Part shown: in pieces, positions 38,468-51,800 of the stretch
Numbering within the stretch: position 1 is the first letter of the stretch
Layout: each line of letters begins with the position of its first letter
NCBI RefSeq assembly: GCF_013373865.1
Contig: NC_050468.1
Span: 13,012,496 to 13,076,495 of the forward strand
DNA: 64,000 nucleotides
Reading direction: 5' to 3'
Source of the DNA: Monomorium pharaonis
Lineage: Eukaryota; Arthropoda; Insecta; Hymenoptera; Formicidae
Position numbers and translations under genes: made by a program
The notes under the pieces: generated by a model
Database searches by the model: none
The model's input: only the letters and a program-made list of their open reading frames with translations
What the model was told of the DNA's origin: nothing

Positions 38468-41400
38468 TGTAATTAAATATTAAATATTAAAGTATATTAT
38501 AATAAAGTGTTGAAATGTTTAAAAATAAAAATATCATATAACAATTATTGGCTGTTGTATATTGACACCACTACATAACAACAGGCTACTAATAGAAATG
38601 GTATCAGTACACAGAGAGAATTTTCTCTTAAAATTTATCCTCAAAATCTAGTAATTGTGGGATAATGTGTGACCTCGAGAAATTTTAATATACTTTTTAA
38701 TAAAATTTACTAAAAGTATAGTAAATTTTACTAAAAAGTATAGTAAAATTCCTCGAGGTCACACATTATCCCACAATTACTAGATTTTGAGGGTAAATTT
38801 TAAGAGAAAATTCTCTCTGTATAGTCGTAATACCTACGTGACCTATAATATCATTTTCTTCTCTAATAATTGTCTAATTCTCTAATAATTGGCAATAGTT
38901 TTGTTCAAGAATTTAAGCAGACCAATTCATAGCAATATAAAATTACAAGTTTTGAGAAAAATTAATAGAAGTGTTTTAATAGTTTTTACAATGAGTAAAT
39001 ATGACTTTTTAAAATGCTTTTTTTAATATTTATTCTTCATGAATTATAAATTTTACAGTTTTATTATAAAAAATAATATTAATTATTTATTTAAAAAAAC
39101 AAGGAAAAAAATTTATTTTACATTTATACAACATTAATTTAATATTTGCTCTAAAGTCTAGATTAATTATTTATTTGAGAAATAATGCTTTGAAGAAATA
39201 GATAGATATTTTTTAATGTATTCAATATTAATTTAATATTAATTTTAATTTAAATTAAAATAATAATTTAAAACAAGTATTTATTTTTTACATTTATTCA
39301 ATATATTAATGTAACGTTATATTAATTATTTATTTGGAACAATTTAAAATAACTTAATAAAAAATTTTTTTATGATTAATTTAATTATTGTATCAGAAAA
39401 TAATAACAATATATTAGGACTCCTGAAAATTTTAATTAGTTGTAAAAAGTTTAATGGGCAATTAAGAGTAGACATTGCAATAAGTGCGCAAGATTTCTTT
39501 TAAATAATGTAATACTTTAATACTTAAATATGTATTATTTCCAGACATTTGATTCAATTTTGTGCCATCTTTACAGTGTTCCATCCTCCTCATACTGTCA
39601 AAATGATACAAACCATTTCATGTGTCTCATAATAAACTTTCAAGGAATATCCAATTTCAGACTAACTGGAACAGTCTCTTGTGTCCTGAATTCATATGAA
39701 TGAATAATATATATCCTTAATATTTTAACTCATCTTCAAATGTAAAAAAATATAAAAAAAGTCAAATATAAAAACTTCAAAAAAATTTAAGCCATATTCA
39801 AAATAAAGATTGTGATGCGTTATTACGTTAGTCTATCTTCATTGTTCGTTATACATAAAACAAAGATAGAATGACGCAATGTCGCGCTAACATCGTTATA
39901 AGTGTATTCTGAATACAGGCTTATATTTCTTTTTTACTTCTAATTAAAATTTAATTAAATAAGAAATATTAAATTAAAAGTTGAAAAAAATGACTGTTAT
40001 TTTTCTCTGACACAATATAACGTTTACAAATTAAAATTATTGATTATTGATTACTGTGCAGTTATAATAATATCAATTAGCCTCAGTATTTGCAAACTCA
40101 TGAGGTATTAATACTTATTTATAATATAACTTATAAGTATTGGTACTAATTTCACTTACACTATAAAAAGAGATCGGTATTAGCAACTGAAATTGAGTTA
40201 AATGAACGCAATTTTAAAGTTGTATATGGTGTATTAGCTATTTTAATTTGTGCAACATAATTTTTAGGTTTTTGTAACATCTTATTTATGTCAAATAAAT
40301 TGAAAATACAGTTATATTAAACAAAAATTTAATTGAATTGATAGATTACTATTTCAGAAATAAAATTACTCCTATTATGCAGTTATATCAATCTTCACGG
40401 TAATTGAAACATCTAATGTCCATATAACTACAATTTAGTTGTTTTAACCTTTATTTTTGATTAAATTTTTCAGTTGGTACTCTTATGCTTTGTTGAATAG
40501 ACTAAATTTTTTTCTAATTTTATTCGATTGTAATTGAACGTAATCAAATTTACTCAACCCGAAGGCTTGGTTCGTTCTACCTGATCTTTTTTTTTCGGTA
40601 GTTGAAAACTAATATTTTTAATAAATTACTAGTTTCAACAATAACAATTACGAATAGTAAAGCATTGGAAATTATGTTTATTTTAGATTCTTTTTTGAAT
40701 ATTCAATAGATATTAAAAGTTGTGAAAAAATCACATTTATAAAATGTACATCAGATTTTAATTGATTACTTAAAGGTCGATGTCTAAACTCGACATCTGG
40801 TGGATGTCTAATGGACGTTCATGTGCTATTTGAATTGAAATCTGCTAAAATAAAGAGCCGGCATAGAACACTTTTTTTTTGCAGGTAACTTCTTTATAGA
40901 GAAGAGTGACAAAAGGAACGTTTTACAATGCCTACGGTGTAATTACAGCCTTCACTTTGAAAATCTGTTCGAGAGCAATCTCGTTTTATATTAATCCTCC
41001 CTTAAGTCTTCAAGGACTTTCGTTAGTTGTTTGTCGTGCGTTTTACTTGATAATCCATCGTGAGAAGGGAGCACGATGTACCTCGTTGCATTCGCAACTT
41101 GTTGCATCAAATCGCGCGCAACGTTTCTCTGAAGGTGCGCGTCATGCAATGCCAAATAGTATATTTTTGCTTGCCAGTCTCGTGCCTCGACCTTTTTGCT
41201 CTTGTCGAGACATTATCTTGACACAAGGCTGCTCAATGACTCTAGCTAGCTTTCCGCTGGATAAGCCGTGATCATATTACGAGATATATCGAAACAGACA
41301 TCATTTTACCATGTCATTTTATGCAGATTAAAGTGAAGATCGACTTTAGAAGTGCTTTCCGAAATTACCGGACGGAGATTGTAAAATATGATTGTCTTGT

Positions 41401-43764
41401 ATTTTAATATTTCTGACATGCCGTAAAACAAATTGAATAGAATTAATATAGAAAGAATACGCAAATGTAATGTATTTAGCTATTTTATTGAATTTCTCGA
41501 TAAAAGAAAAAAAATTTTATACGAAAAAGACAAAGTAAAAAAAAATTAAATAGCGTATTGAAATAACGTATTTAGTTACATTAGCAGGGTAAACCACTAA
41601 AGATTCTACAAGCTATTATTTTTAAAATTAACCAAAATATGAGTGTTTTGTTTTCTATTAATCGTTTAGTATTGAGGATAACATTATTTGATGAAGTTAA
41701 TTTTTGTCTAGATAGAATAGCTTTGAAAACTATCTTTGTATTTTTTAAATAAGATTATATAATTTTTTATAGAATACGATTTCTCTAACACTCCATATAA
41801 AAAAATATATAAAAGTCAATAATTATGAAACAGTTATACTTTATGTTGGCATATTTTGTAATAAAATATAAAATATCTTGTAAACTATTAACTTCATGAT
41901 AATAATATCTTATAACTTTCGTGCACAAAATTATGAGATAAATTAATAAAGGAAACGTGTAAAAATTAATACGTTGCTTTTAAACAAAATTACATCCATG
42001 ATATCTTTAATGATTTATCCTGCTCTGTATATTATTATCGTATTGTTATCCTATTAATATCTCTGTATATTATATATTATACTATTATTATTCCTATATA
42101 TTATTATCCTAAAACTTCAAATAAAATATCAGTAATAAAATTTACTTTACAGTCCGTGTCTTCTTCTTCTTGAGAGAAAGTAGCTTTTAACTTTAACTTT
42201 ATCTGTCACTTCATTTAGAATTTTGTCGTAGTAAGAATCATCTTCATTTCTACGACATTCATCTTAAGGAGATGTGAAGGAGAGCGTAAGATACAACCAG
42301 TTGACTTTTGGAGGGAATAACGTATTTCTCATAGAACGCTTTCCTCTTCATATTTCATGTCTGATGATACTATCAGCTGTCTGTAATGAAAAACTTGAAG
42401 CAGGTACGTAGGGCATACACGCGAGATTGTAATTTGCAAGGACATTCGCGAGTAGTTGGCTTTCAGATGACGGGGAGATGTTCGCGCATGGCTCGGCGAT
42501 AACCGAATTTGTTAAAGCTCGGACGATATACGTGCGGTTGCGCGTATTTTCCTTCACGAAAAGTTTTCCCATGCATACTAATGATATCTATAATGCAACT
42601 GTGTGATACATATCAGGGATAGCAATCAGAATTATGTTGTAAAAAATCGTAATTGCAACGAGGATATTATTATTTTCCTAATTTCCAAGGTAATTTTCAT
42701 CTAACAATCTCGTGGCAATGCGCTATTGAACATATCGAAATGTTAATGTTTTTTTTATTTAATCTGATATGTTGAATGAAAAAAAGAAGTGAATTGAATG
42801 ATAAAATATTGAGCACAAACATATTCGCACAATTGCACGCGCTCAAATACAATTTTGTATTAATTTTCTTTCATTAATTTTAACCCATACAGCACAACAT
42901 CTTTCAGAAAGGTTTCTAAAAGATATCTGACAGAAGATATCTTTCCGATATCTTACAGAAAGCTTTCTGAAAGATGTGTGCTGTGTGGGAAATAAATGTG
43001 CATTGTTTCTAGAATGTAATTTCGTAAAATTTTTGTACCTGTACTTTATTATACATAACATAAAATTTTTTAATCCATATTTGGATAACATTTATTTTTT
43101 CTTTGGAAAACTCAAATTAACTTTCTAAATTAAAAAGATATAAGTTTAAAATATTACAACAAATGTTATTTGCTTTTTAACGTATTATTATATACTATCT
43201 AATCTATTAGTATTGCCGTTTCATAGTCCAATTATATAAAATACAAGTAATTGTATTAATCTATTGTTTTGGAATTATCACAAGCCATGTATATACCCAA
43301 GAACAATAAGTTACAGAAACGTCAAAATACGTCAAAATAACATAAAAATAAATCGTGCATGATTGAAAGAAGATTTCTAATTATTTTAGTATCTTTTTGG
43401 CGTCATTTTAATATCATGAAAATTTTATTAAATATGTGTATGCATGTGTGTTTTCACATTTATTATATACTTAATAATATTAAAAAATTTTCTGTATTAC
43501 AACCATTCTGTATTCTATCAAATCATCAGAATTTTAGAAACATTTCTGTTGTAACATTTTACAAATTTTTTCAGAATATAAAATGTGAAAGATTAATTCT
43601 TTTGAAAACTTTCTGTACTCGATATATATATGGGTTTATATTAATGTGAGCTAAAATTTCTTACTTAATGGTTTTTATTATATCCCTTTTTGGATTAGTT
43701 GATTGTTTTGGGGTATATTAAAAAAAATTAAATTTGTTTTTTAACTTAATATTTCTTCGTGCAA

Positions 43765-43797
<33 letters not shown>

Positions 43798-46700
43798 AAA
43801 CAAATATTTTTAAATATATATAGCATTTTTTCTTACATATCTTTTACCAGCAGATTTTATTTCTTGCAACTTTCAACCACGTAAAAAGAATTATGTAAAA
43901 CGGATACTTCGCAAGACTATAGTGTATACGTATATATTAGATACATATATAAATAATAGTATCATATTTCATATAATTGCAATCTTTACTCTTAATGAAG
44001 TACATTTTAATGTTCTTATAATTCTAATTTTCAATCTTCTTAATCTCATGTTTAAAAATTTTTCAACTAAAGTTTTAGCATTATTTCTGAAAAAAAAAAA
44101 CTTTCTTGATTGATTGTCAATCATTTATTTAAAATAAATCGAAACTTCATTAACTTTGTCAACTTAACTGTTACCCGTAATACTCGCTGGTAATAACTGC
44201 TGTAATAACAGCTCACGTTGTTACAATAAGTAACGGTGCGTGATGAGATTTCATCAGTACGATCGAAGCTGCACCGTCGACGTCGGCGACGTTTGGTTTT
44301 AAGAGCGAAATTAAATCTGTAAAATTTTCCATTCTCCAGCGTTTTGCAATGTACACAAAATTTCATTTCTCTTCTTTTTGCTTACCATTCCCGGTACGTT
44401 ATAGAAAATTGCAACTGCTCCGGAAAATCTTGAAGCGAAAAGTTTTTTTCGTAAAATTCAATTAAATTGCTAAAATGTCATCAGTTTATTGACGAAGAAA
44501 AAGAAAGAAAGAAAAAAGATGGATAGATAAAGAATCAGAGAGAAAGAGAAAGAGAATATTAATCGTTTATATAACGCTTTTGATTTTGTCGAATATTCAC
44601 CAATAATATTCACCAGTGGACGATAAGTACTTAGACGAGAATAAAAGAATGCTTTTCGATTGAGGGGAAAAAGGCGATTCGTTGAGTAAAAATGCAAGAT
44701 CTCCGATACAACGTTGGCCTTAACCTTCATAATTAGTCGTGTGAGTCAAGTAAATGATGTAATGACGAGCTGTAGCTACAGTAATATATCGACCTTTAGT
44801 TTGCAGATGGTGCATTCAGAATCGATTTTGACGGGTTACTTCGCCTTACAAGTCTAATAAAGGACGCTTAAGTTCTACACAGACGACGATATTAATATTA
44901 AACAAAACAATTATAAGCAGAAATGTTATGACTTTCATTAAAAGTCTTTCAACGTTTTCATGAAACTTAACTGAATGACAATTTAATTGACAAATTAATT
45001 TTTCACAATTTTAAAGATAAAAGTTTCCAATAAATCTCAAATTACACATTAAGTATCTAATATTAAAGCAATACAAATTTTGATTTTTTAAAATATTGTA
45101 TACAAAGAATAGTATATTTGCAAGAGAAAATGTAAAAAAAACATTATGCTTGTATTACAATAGCGAAATAATATATTAAGTCAAAAAATGCGTTGAATAT
45201 GCATAACCATTATAATACACTTTTTAATTGACTGAAACTGCAGAATATAACTGTAAGATAATATATAATTTATAATATGCAATTGATGCGTAAAGAAATA
45301 GATAGATGTAAGGGCAAACACTGTACGACGAATGAGTTTTAATTAGTATAATGCTCGCAACCTCGTGGCAAGTGTGCGATAAGCTATCTGCAATAAGAAC
45401 GACAAACACGTGCCGTCGTCACGTCGAGCACTTAACATATGGTTCTTACACGCGATCTTAAGGTTTGCATTATGCGTACTCGAGAAAGTTGATTTTTATA
45501 TTTATTATATTTTTCTTACTACATGGATTACACTGCAATGCTCATTCAATCGTGCAAAGGATCGATCATGTAACTTTATAAAACTTTTTATTTTTCGCTG
45601 TATTTATTCCGCAAAAACTTTTACTATTCACGCGATACTAATAATTTTCTTTAATTTTCATTTACTAATCATATTTAGTGATTTGTATTTTTCCTGTACG
45701 AAGTTACATGTGATGAATAATAAAATTGCGTACATAATAAAGAAAAGTTAATATGTGAAGAAGTTAAGTGAAAAATGAAAAGTTCCACGAAGTTACATGA
45801 TTGATCTCCTAATGTCAAATAGACAGAGCTGAAATAAATAATTAAATTTCCGATGAGAATAAATAGTTTATTGTGATAGATTTGAGTCTGTACGTCAAAC
45901 TTGTGTTAAAGATACAACGCGAACTCATAATCTGACGTTCAAATAGAACATATAAAACAAAACCACGTAATGCATTCTGCAATTTTAATTAAAAAACATA
46001 AATAGATAAACATCTCTTTGTGATGTAGCATGTACGTATTTCAAAGAATTCTCTATGCAACAATTTTATTTAAATTATTTATAATAACAAGGAGAGAAAC
46101 AAATAGAAGTTTTAAATTTTGTGATAATTTTATTAGTATCCTTTTAGATAATTAAGAATATGAAGAACTAATTATCACCATAGAAATTATTATCAAAAAT
46201 CTAATTATAAAGAAAAATATAGAGGAATGTAAGATATGTAAATATAAGTTTATGTAACTTATGTAATTATGTAATTTATATAATTATTAAATATTTTAAT
46301 ATTAAAATATTATATATTACTATTAAATATAATAAATTGATTTTTATTTTAATTACATTTTACATTTTTTAATTTTTACTTTTAATAAAAATCGAAAATA
46401 TTTTTTGATACAAAACTCATATGACATTTCTACCTAATTTTAATAAAAAATATTAATAATAAAGTTAAAGTCATGTAGAAACTTTATTGCCATGTTTTTT
46501 AATATAATGAAGCATAGATAACGCAACGTGTAATAATTAACGAACAATGTAGTTATTGGTATAACACAAACAAGATGCCTGTAATAAATATATATAAAAA
46601 GCCTGTGGCTACAATTAAAAAGTTTCTTTCTTTATACGGTTACAGGCTGGACCGAACACACTGCAACAGAATGAATATGGAGGATTGGCAGATCTCTTGG

Positions 46701-48839
46701 CAAGATACTGGGAGGATCGAAGTAAGTTTAAAAAAAGGACAACTTTATACTTATTATGGAAAAGGAGAAAATGTCCAAAGAGAGATAACTAATATATAGT
46801 ATACTACAAATATTAACTTTTATCAAATAAATGTTAATTATAAAATTACACACACAAAATCTTCATAAATTATTACAAGTAGATTTTAAATTATACAAGA
46901 TTTATAACAGAATATATATTATGTAATTTATGTATATTATGTAAAGTGTAAAGATACATGTGTGTATTATATACAATGTAAGATGCAATTCATTAATACA
47001 TTTATAATTTATAACTAAATTATTTTTATTTTAAAATTTTTTAATTCTTCTCTTTTGTATGTTTTTATTTCTTTTAATATAGACAATAGAGACAGATTAT
47101 ATATTTATAAGTATAACCGATGATAAAATTTGAAATAAGAGCACATGAAAATATCAATAAACACATTTGCATTTTTGTTGCATTGTTGAATAATATTTAT
47201 ACTATAGTAAATTGAATACTATACTATTTATACTATACTAAATTGGAATCAATTTAATATGAATAATTAATAAATACTTAAATAAATTGTGTTTAATTTG
47301 TTACGTTACGTAAATGAAAAAAAACGCGCACACAAGTCATTCTATTCTATAAATTAATTTGCTGCTAATTTTTTTGCAATTATACGCGATTAATGCATGG
47401 GACAATTCTCCACTTTAACTTTTATCTTAAACACATACTGGCGCATCATCTAATTATAGTGGACTATGTATTGTCGCGGAAGAGAAAACGATGTGAGATC
47501 GATACCGCGCACCGAGGCTACTATACATAAACCATATTCCTTTGCCCTTTGATGTCATCGAAATTGCATGTCAAGTAGTTGGTCTAATACGAATACACAC
47601 AATATTTACCACACGTTTCAATTAATTATTTATAGGAGTGTCAACTAATTGTTTTAATCAAAATCCTTTAAAATAAAAAAATTAAAATTAATAAAATTTA
47701 TAAAATAAATACGTTTTTGCAGAATGGAAACATATTAAAAAATAAAACTTGTTAAAAACAAAGAAAAGTTTTGCCATTCTTGAATGTTAAATTTTATATC
47801 TATAAATATAAAATATAATCATAATTTTTTTTATATATGAATATAAAATATAATCTTTATTTTTTGTCATTGCGTATTTTTAAATCTGATACGTACAATA
47901 TTTTCCAAGAAAATAAAAAATAATAATTTCCTTGACCTGTGCGTATTTAAAAAAGTTTAAAAAATATGAAAACACACTAGCAAATTAAAGGAAAAAAATA
48001 TAGATATGTAAAAAATAAAATCTAAAATATTTCTCTAGAATTTTTAAAATGGAATAGAATTACAATTCTTTAATTTAGAAATTAGAATTTTTTCTACAAA
48101 TTGTTGTTTATGAATAATATGTTTTTTTAAATAAATAACATAAAAATTAAATATTATTTTAGAGTTGTTAGAACATTCAATCATAGAATAAACCATCTTA
48201 CAAAATTAAGCAAATAGTGACGTTGAATATTTCATTATAGTTGTAATATCAGTAATAATCAAAGCATAACATCAATAAAACGTAAAAATAACATCGAAAT
48301 ATCACTGATGACATTTCAATTCATCTGACGTTATTTTTGAATAAATATTATAACAAGCTATGTGATGTTATGCAAATTACATCACTACACATGACTTATC
48401 TGAAATGATATATAAACGTAATAATAGAACAAAATTAAGATGACATTAAAACCAGTAAAAAAAGACTTAAATTGTAAATTATAAAAAAAAACTTTTGAAA
48501 TCATTAATACATCAGGTTTATTAGATAATTAAAATTAAATTGAAAAATGATGCGTGTATAAAATAGATCAGAATACACACACGTACACAAGAAATATTGT
48601 CCTGATAGATAAAAGTATATAAAAGTTTACGATGCTTATTATGGTGTATCTTTCTAAATGCATTTTATAGCTCGATTAGAGTGTATTACGATCAGCGATT
48701 CAAAGACTATAAACACACTTCTACAAAACGCCCACACTTATTTAGAAACCGTAACAGTTAATTTAGCCATTGTCAATAATTTGATTAGCTCTTAACTTTA
48801 ATCAACTTGAAAAGTGTATAAACATGAATTACTGACGTG

Positions 48840-48898
<59 letters not shown>

Positions 48899-51800
48899 TA
48901 TAATAAAGTAATCATGTCTAACGTTTACATTTTTGAACACTGGCAAACAAATGGAAATTTTTAAATAAAAAAAGCAATTTAAATAAGAGCTTAAATAAGA
49001 ATTTTCTGAAAAGATTATTACTTCAAAGATTAGAAATTGTGTGTATTATATATGATTGTTGATTGATATATGGATTACTTGTCGATGGAAATCAATTTTT
49101 CAGAATTACCATGTTGCAATATTTCACGTAGCATTATAATATAATATATTTTTTTACTTGACTGAAGGCACGTGTATGTAGATATAAATAATAAATTAAA
49201 CTCAACAATAGAGTTGTACATTTTCTATCGAACAATATCCAATTTATTTGTTATGTAATCAATCACAGTAAAATAATATTATTCGCCGTTAGCGTATTCG
49301 AAAATAGAATTAGCGGACACAAATTCCTTCAATTTTTAAATTTTCTATTTTTAATTATAAAAAATACATCTTTACTTTTAATTCCAATTAAAATTAGACA
49401 ATTAACAAATTATTAAGCAATACAATAGCAGAAAATCATATGACTGACATGGTCTTATATTAATTCACGTTTCTGTAATTCCTGAAAATATCTAATAGAC
49501 GTTTTTTAGATGTCTGTTAGATATCTTTTAGGAACTAATTAAAACATCACTAAAAAACATCTTAAAGATGTCTTTAAAATATCTTATGTCCCGATTTTAA
49601 ACATTGTGCTGTCTGGGTATAAACTGTGTGTTTAAATTCTTGTCGGGCTTAAAACACTGCGAATCCCGTGAAACTAAAATGCGTAACTTCACAAATTAAA
49701 TTAACGAGTTTAATTATATTAATACTTTGAAGGTCTGAAGCGTTTATAAGATCGCTTTCTCAAAAAACTTGTAAAGAATTTATTATAAAAAGTTTATTAT
49801 AATAATTTATTATAATACTTTATCCAAAATTCAAACCTGCCCTCTAAATTACAATCAGTAAAAAATCATTGAAATCAATGAAAATGCACTGATGTTCAGT
49901 GATACACTTATACTTCGTCAATCAATAAAATAAATACATTGTTTTTTCAGTGATTATATATACTAATACTGAAATGAAAATTACTAAAAGACAATAAATA
50001 CTCACTAATAATTACAGCTATAAATATACCATTGCAAATCAGTGATAATAAACTGATTGTAATTTAAAAAGTGGAGTTTCTTTATACATTTCGTACGGAT
50101 GTTTAACAATTTCACTATCGAGGCATATACAATAACAATATGAAAAGTATACATTTTTAATATAACTACATTTAGTAAAAAAAAGAAACAATAAGAAAAT
50201 AAAAAAATTTTTCAAAGTCAACAAAGCTAAAAGAGCTAAAAAGTTAAAATGTTAAAAGCTAAAAATAAAATATGACGTCTGTATTTTTAGAAATTTTCAA
50301 TGCCAATTGAGTGACATGATTAATTTTCCAGTCACTAATAAGAGAGGGAAAATTTGCAAAATAAATAAATAAAATGTTCACTTTTCAGAATTGCATTGAG
50401 CGAAGTAGTTGACGTAACTCAATGAAATAAAAAGCATGTATTCAAAGTCTTCTCTTCAAAATGCATTTTGACGGAATTCAATACAGTAATTTTTCATTAA
50501 ATTGTGTCAATCTAAAGAAAAGTTGTTTTTGTTTTTATGCAAAATAATGATGAATTGTCAATTGCAATGCCATCGTTATCAGTTCAAACCACTACATACT
50601 GCAACAATGCCTAACAGTGGAATCTTTATCTCTTCTACGGTACACACATGTGTGCACGCATGCACATACTTACACATACACATAGATACGATTTTACATT
50701 CAATGCAATACGTCTTGAACAGAATTGCAGTTTAAACATATAACGGTAGCATACTCTCTAAATTGCAATCAGTGTGTTTTCACTGATTTGAAGTGGTATA
50801 CTTATAACTGTGATAATTAGTGAGTATTCACTGATTTTACTTTAGAATTAGTGTATAATTGAAAAATCAGTGTATTTATTTCACTGATAGGTAAGTTATA
50901 TAAGTATATTCAAGTTATAAGTATATTTACACTGATTTCAGTAATTTTTCACTGATAGTAATTTAGAGAGTATGGATAATTCATCATTATTTTGTATTAA
51001 AAAACAACTTTCCTTAGATTGACATAATTAAATAAAAAAATTATGGTATCGAGTTCCGCCAAAAAAAATCATTTAAAGATAAGACTTTAAACTTTCACGT
51101 GCTTTTTATCCCATTGAGCTATATCAACTGCTTCGCTTCGTGTAATTCTGAAAAGTGAACGTTCTACTTATCAATTTTGCAGGTTTTTATTCTTTTACTG
51201 GTCATTAGAAAATTAATTATGCCACTCAACTCTCATTAAAAGTTTCTCAAAGTATAGACTTGAAGATTTATTTTAGTTCTTTAAACACATCTGTATCATA
51301 ATTATTTACTGCGTTACAAAAATTAAACTTTGGTTAATATTTTTTTATTTTCTTATTGTACTGTTTTTTTTTTTAACTGAGTACTATATTTTATAGATAT
51401 TTTTTCAAGAAAAAAAATAAAAGATATAATTTATAAAACTTAATATTGTTTTCATTTACGATGGATAATTTATCATTATTTTGTATAAAAAAACAACTTT
51501 TTCTTAGATTGGTATAATTAAATAAAAAAATTATAGTATCAAGTTTTGCCAAAAAAAATTTATTTAAAGAGAAAATTTTGAACTTTTAAAAAGAGAAACA
51601 CGGAAAAATTCTAAGCATTAAAATATTGAAAAAATCAATATTATATATTGTTAACGCTAAAAATTGCTATTTATGTAACAACTACAAACAAAGAATTGAT
51701 GAAAACCTTGCCTGAAAAAGTCCTGGATATGACCAAATCGCTATTCCAAACTTAATAATTCGTATCATTTATTCACATTGTTATTTCGCCCTTTCGACTC

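Larger units (their letters stand above)
37735..38863 (+). mobile_element. TA-flanked TIR element, copy 4, interrupted by a MITE
   Basis: The left end GAAAAGAAGATAGTATATGA follows TA (37733-37734). The right end CCTATAATATCATTTTCTTC, then TC, precedes TA (38864-38865). Its interior matches copies 2, 3 and 5. A 208-bp palindromic MITE (38612-38819) sits inside it, so this element is the older one. A (GT)n tract at 38422-38466 also lies within. Confidence 0.65.
33687..46645 (+). other. Orcokinin intron 1 (about 13 kb)
   Basis: Starts GTAAAA and ends GGTTACAG. It is mostly AT-rich and holds transposon copies, hairpins and three GC-elevated islands (about 40880-41280, 42160-42600, 44120-44850). 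Two diverged direct copies of a segment around ATCGACATYGCGTAATA lie at 35661 and 36251. An (AT)n tract is at 43765-43790. A 19-nt unit (ATTATAGATTAATAGTAAA) repeats three times at about 38165-38224. Confidence 0.7.

Noticed and set aside
43359..43649. 96-codon plus-strand frame in orcokinin intron 1
   Set aside because: Phe/Ile/Asn/Lys-rich and AT-driven, with no coding composition.
46575..46799. 74-codon frame over orcokinin exon 2
   Set aside because: It is a different frame from the spliced one and runs through both splice sites.
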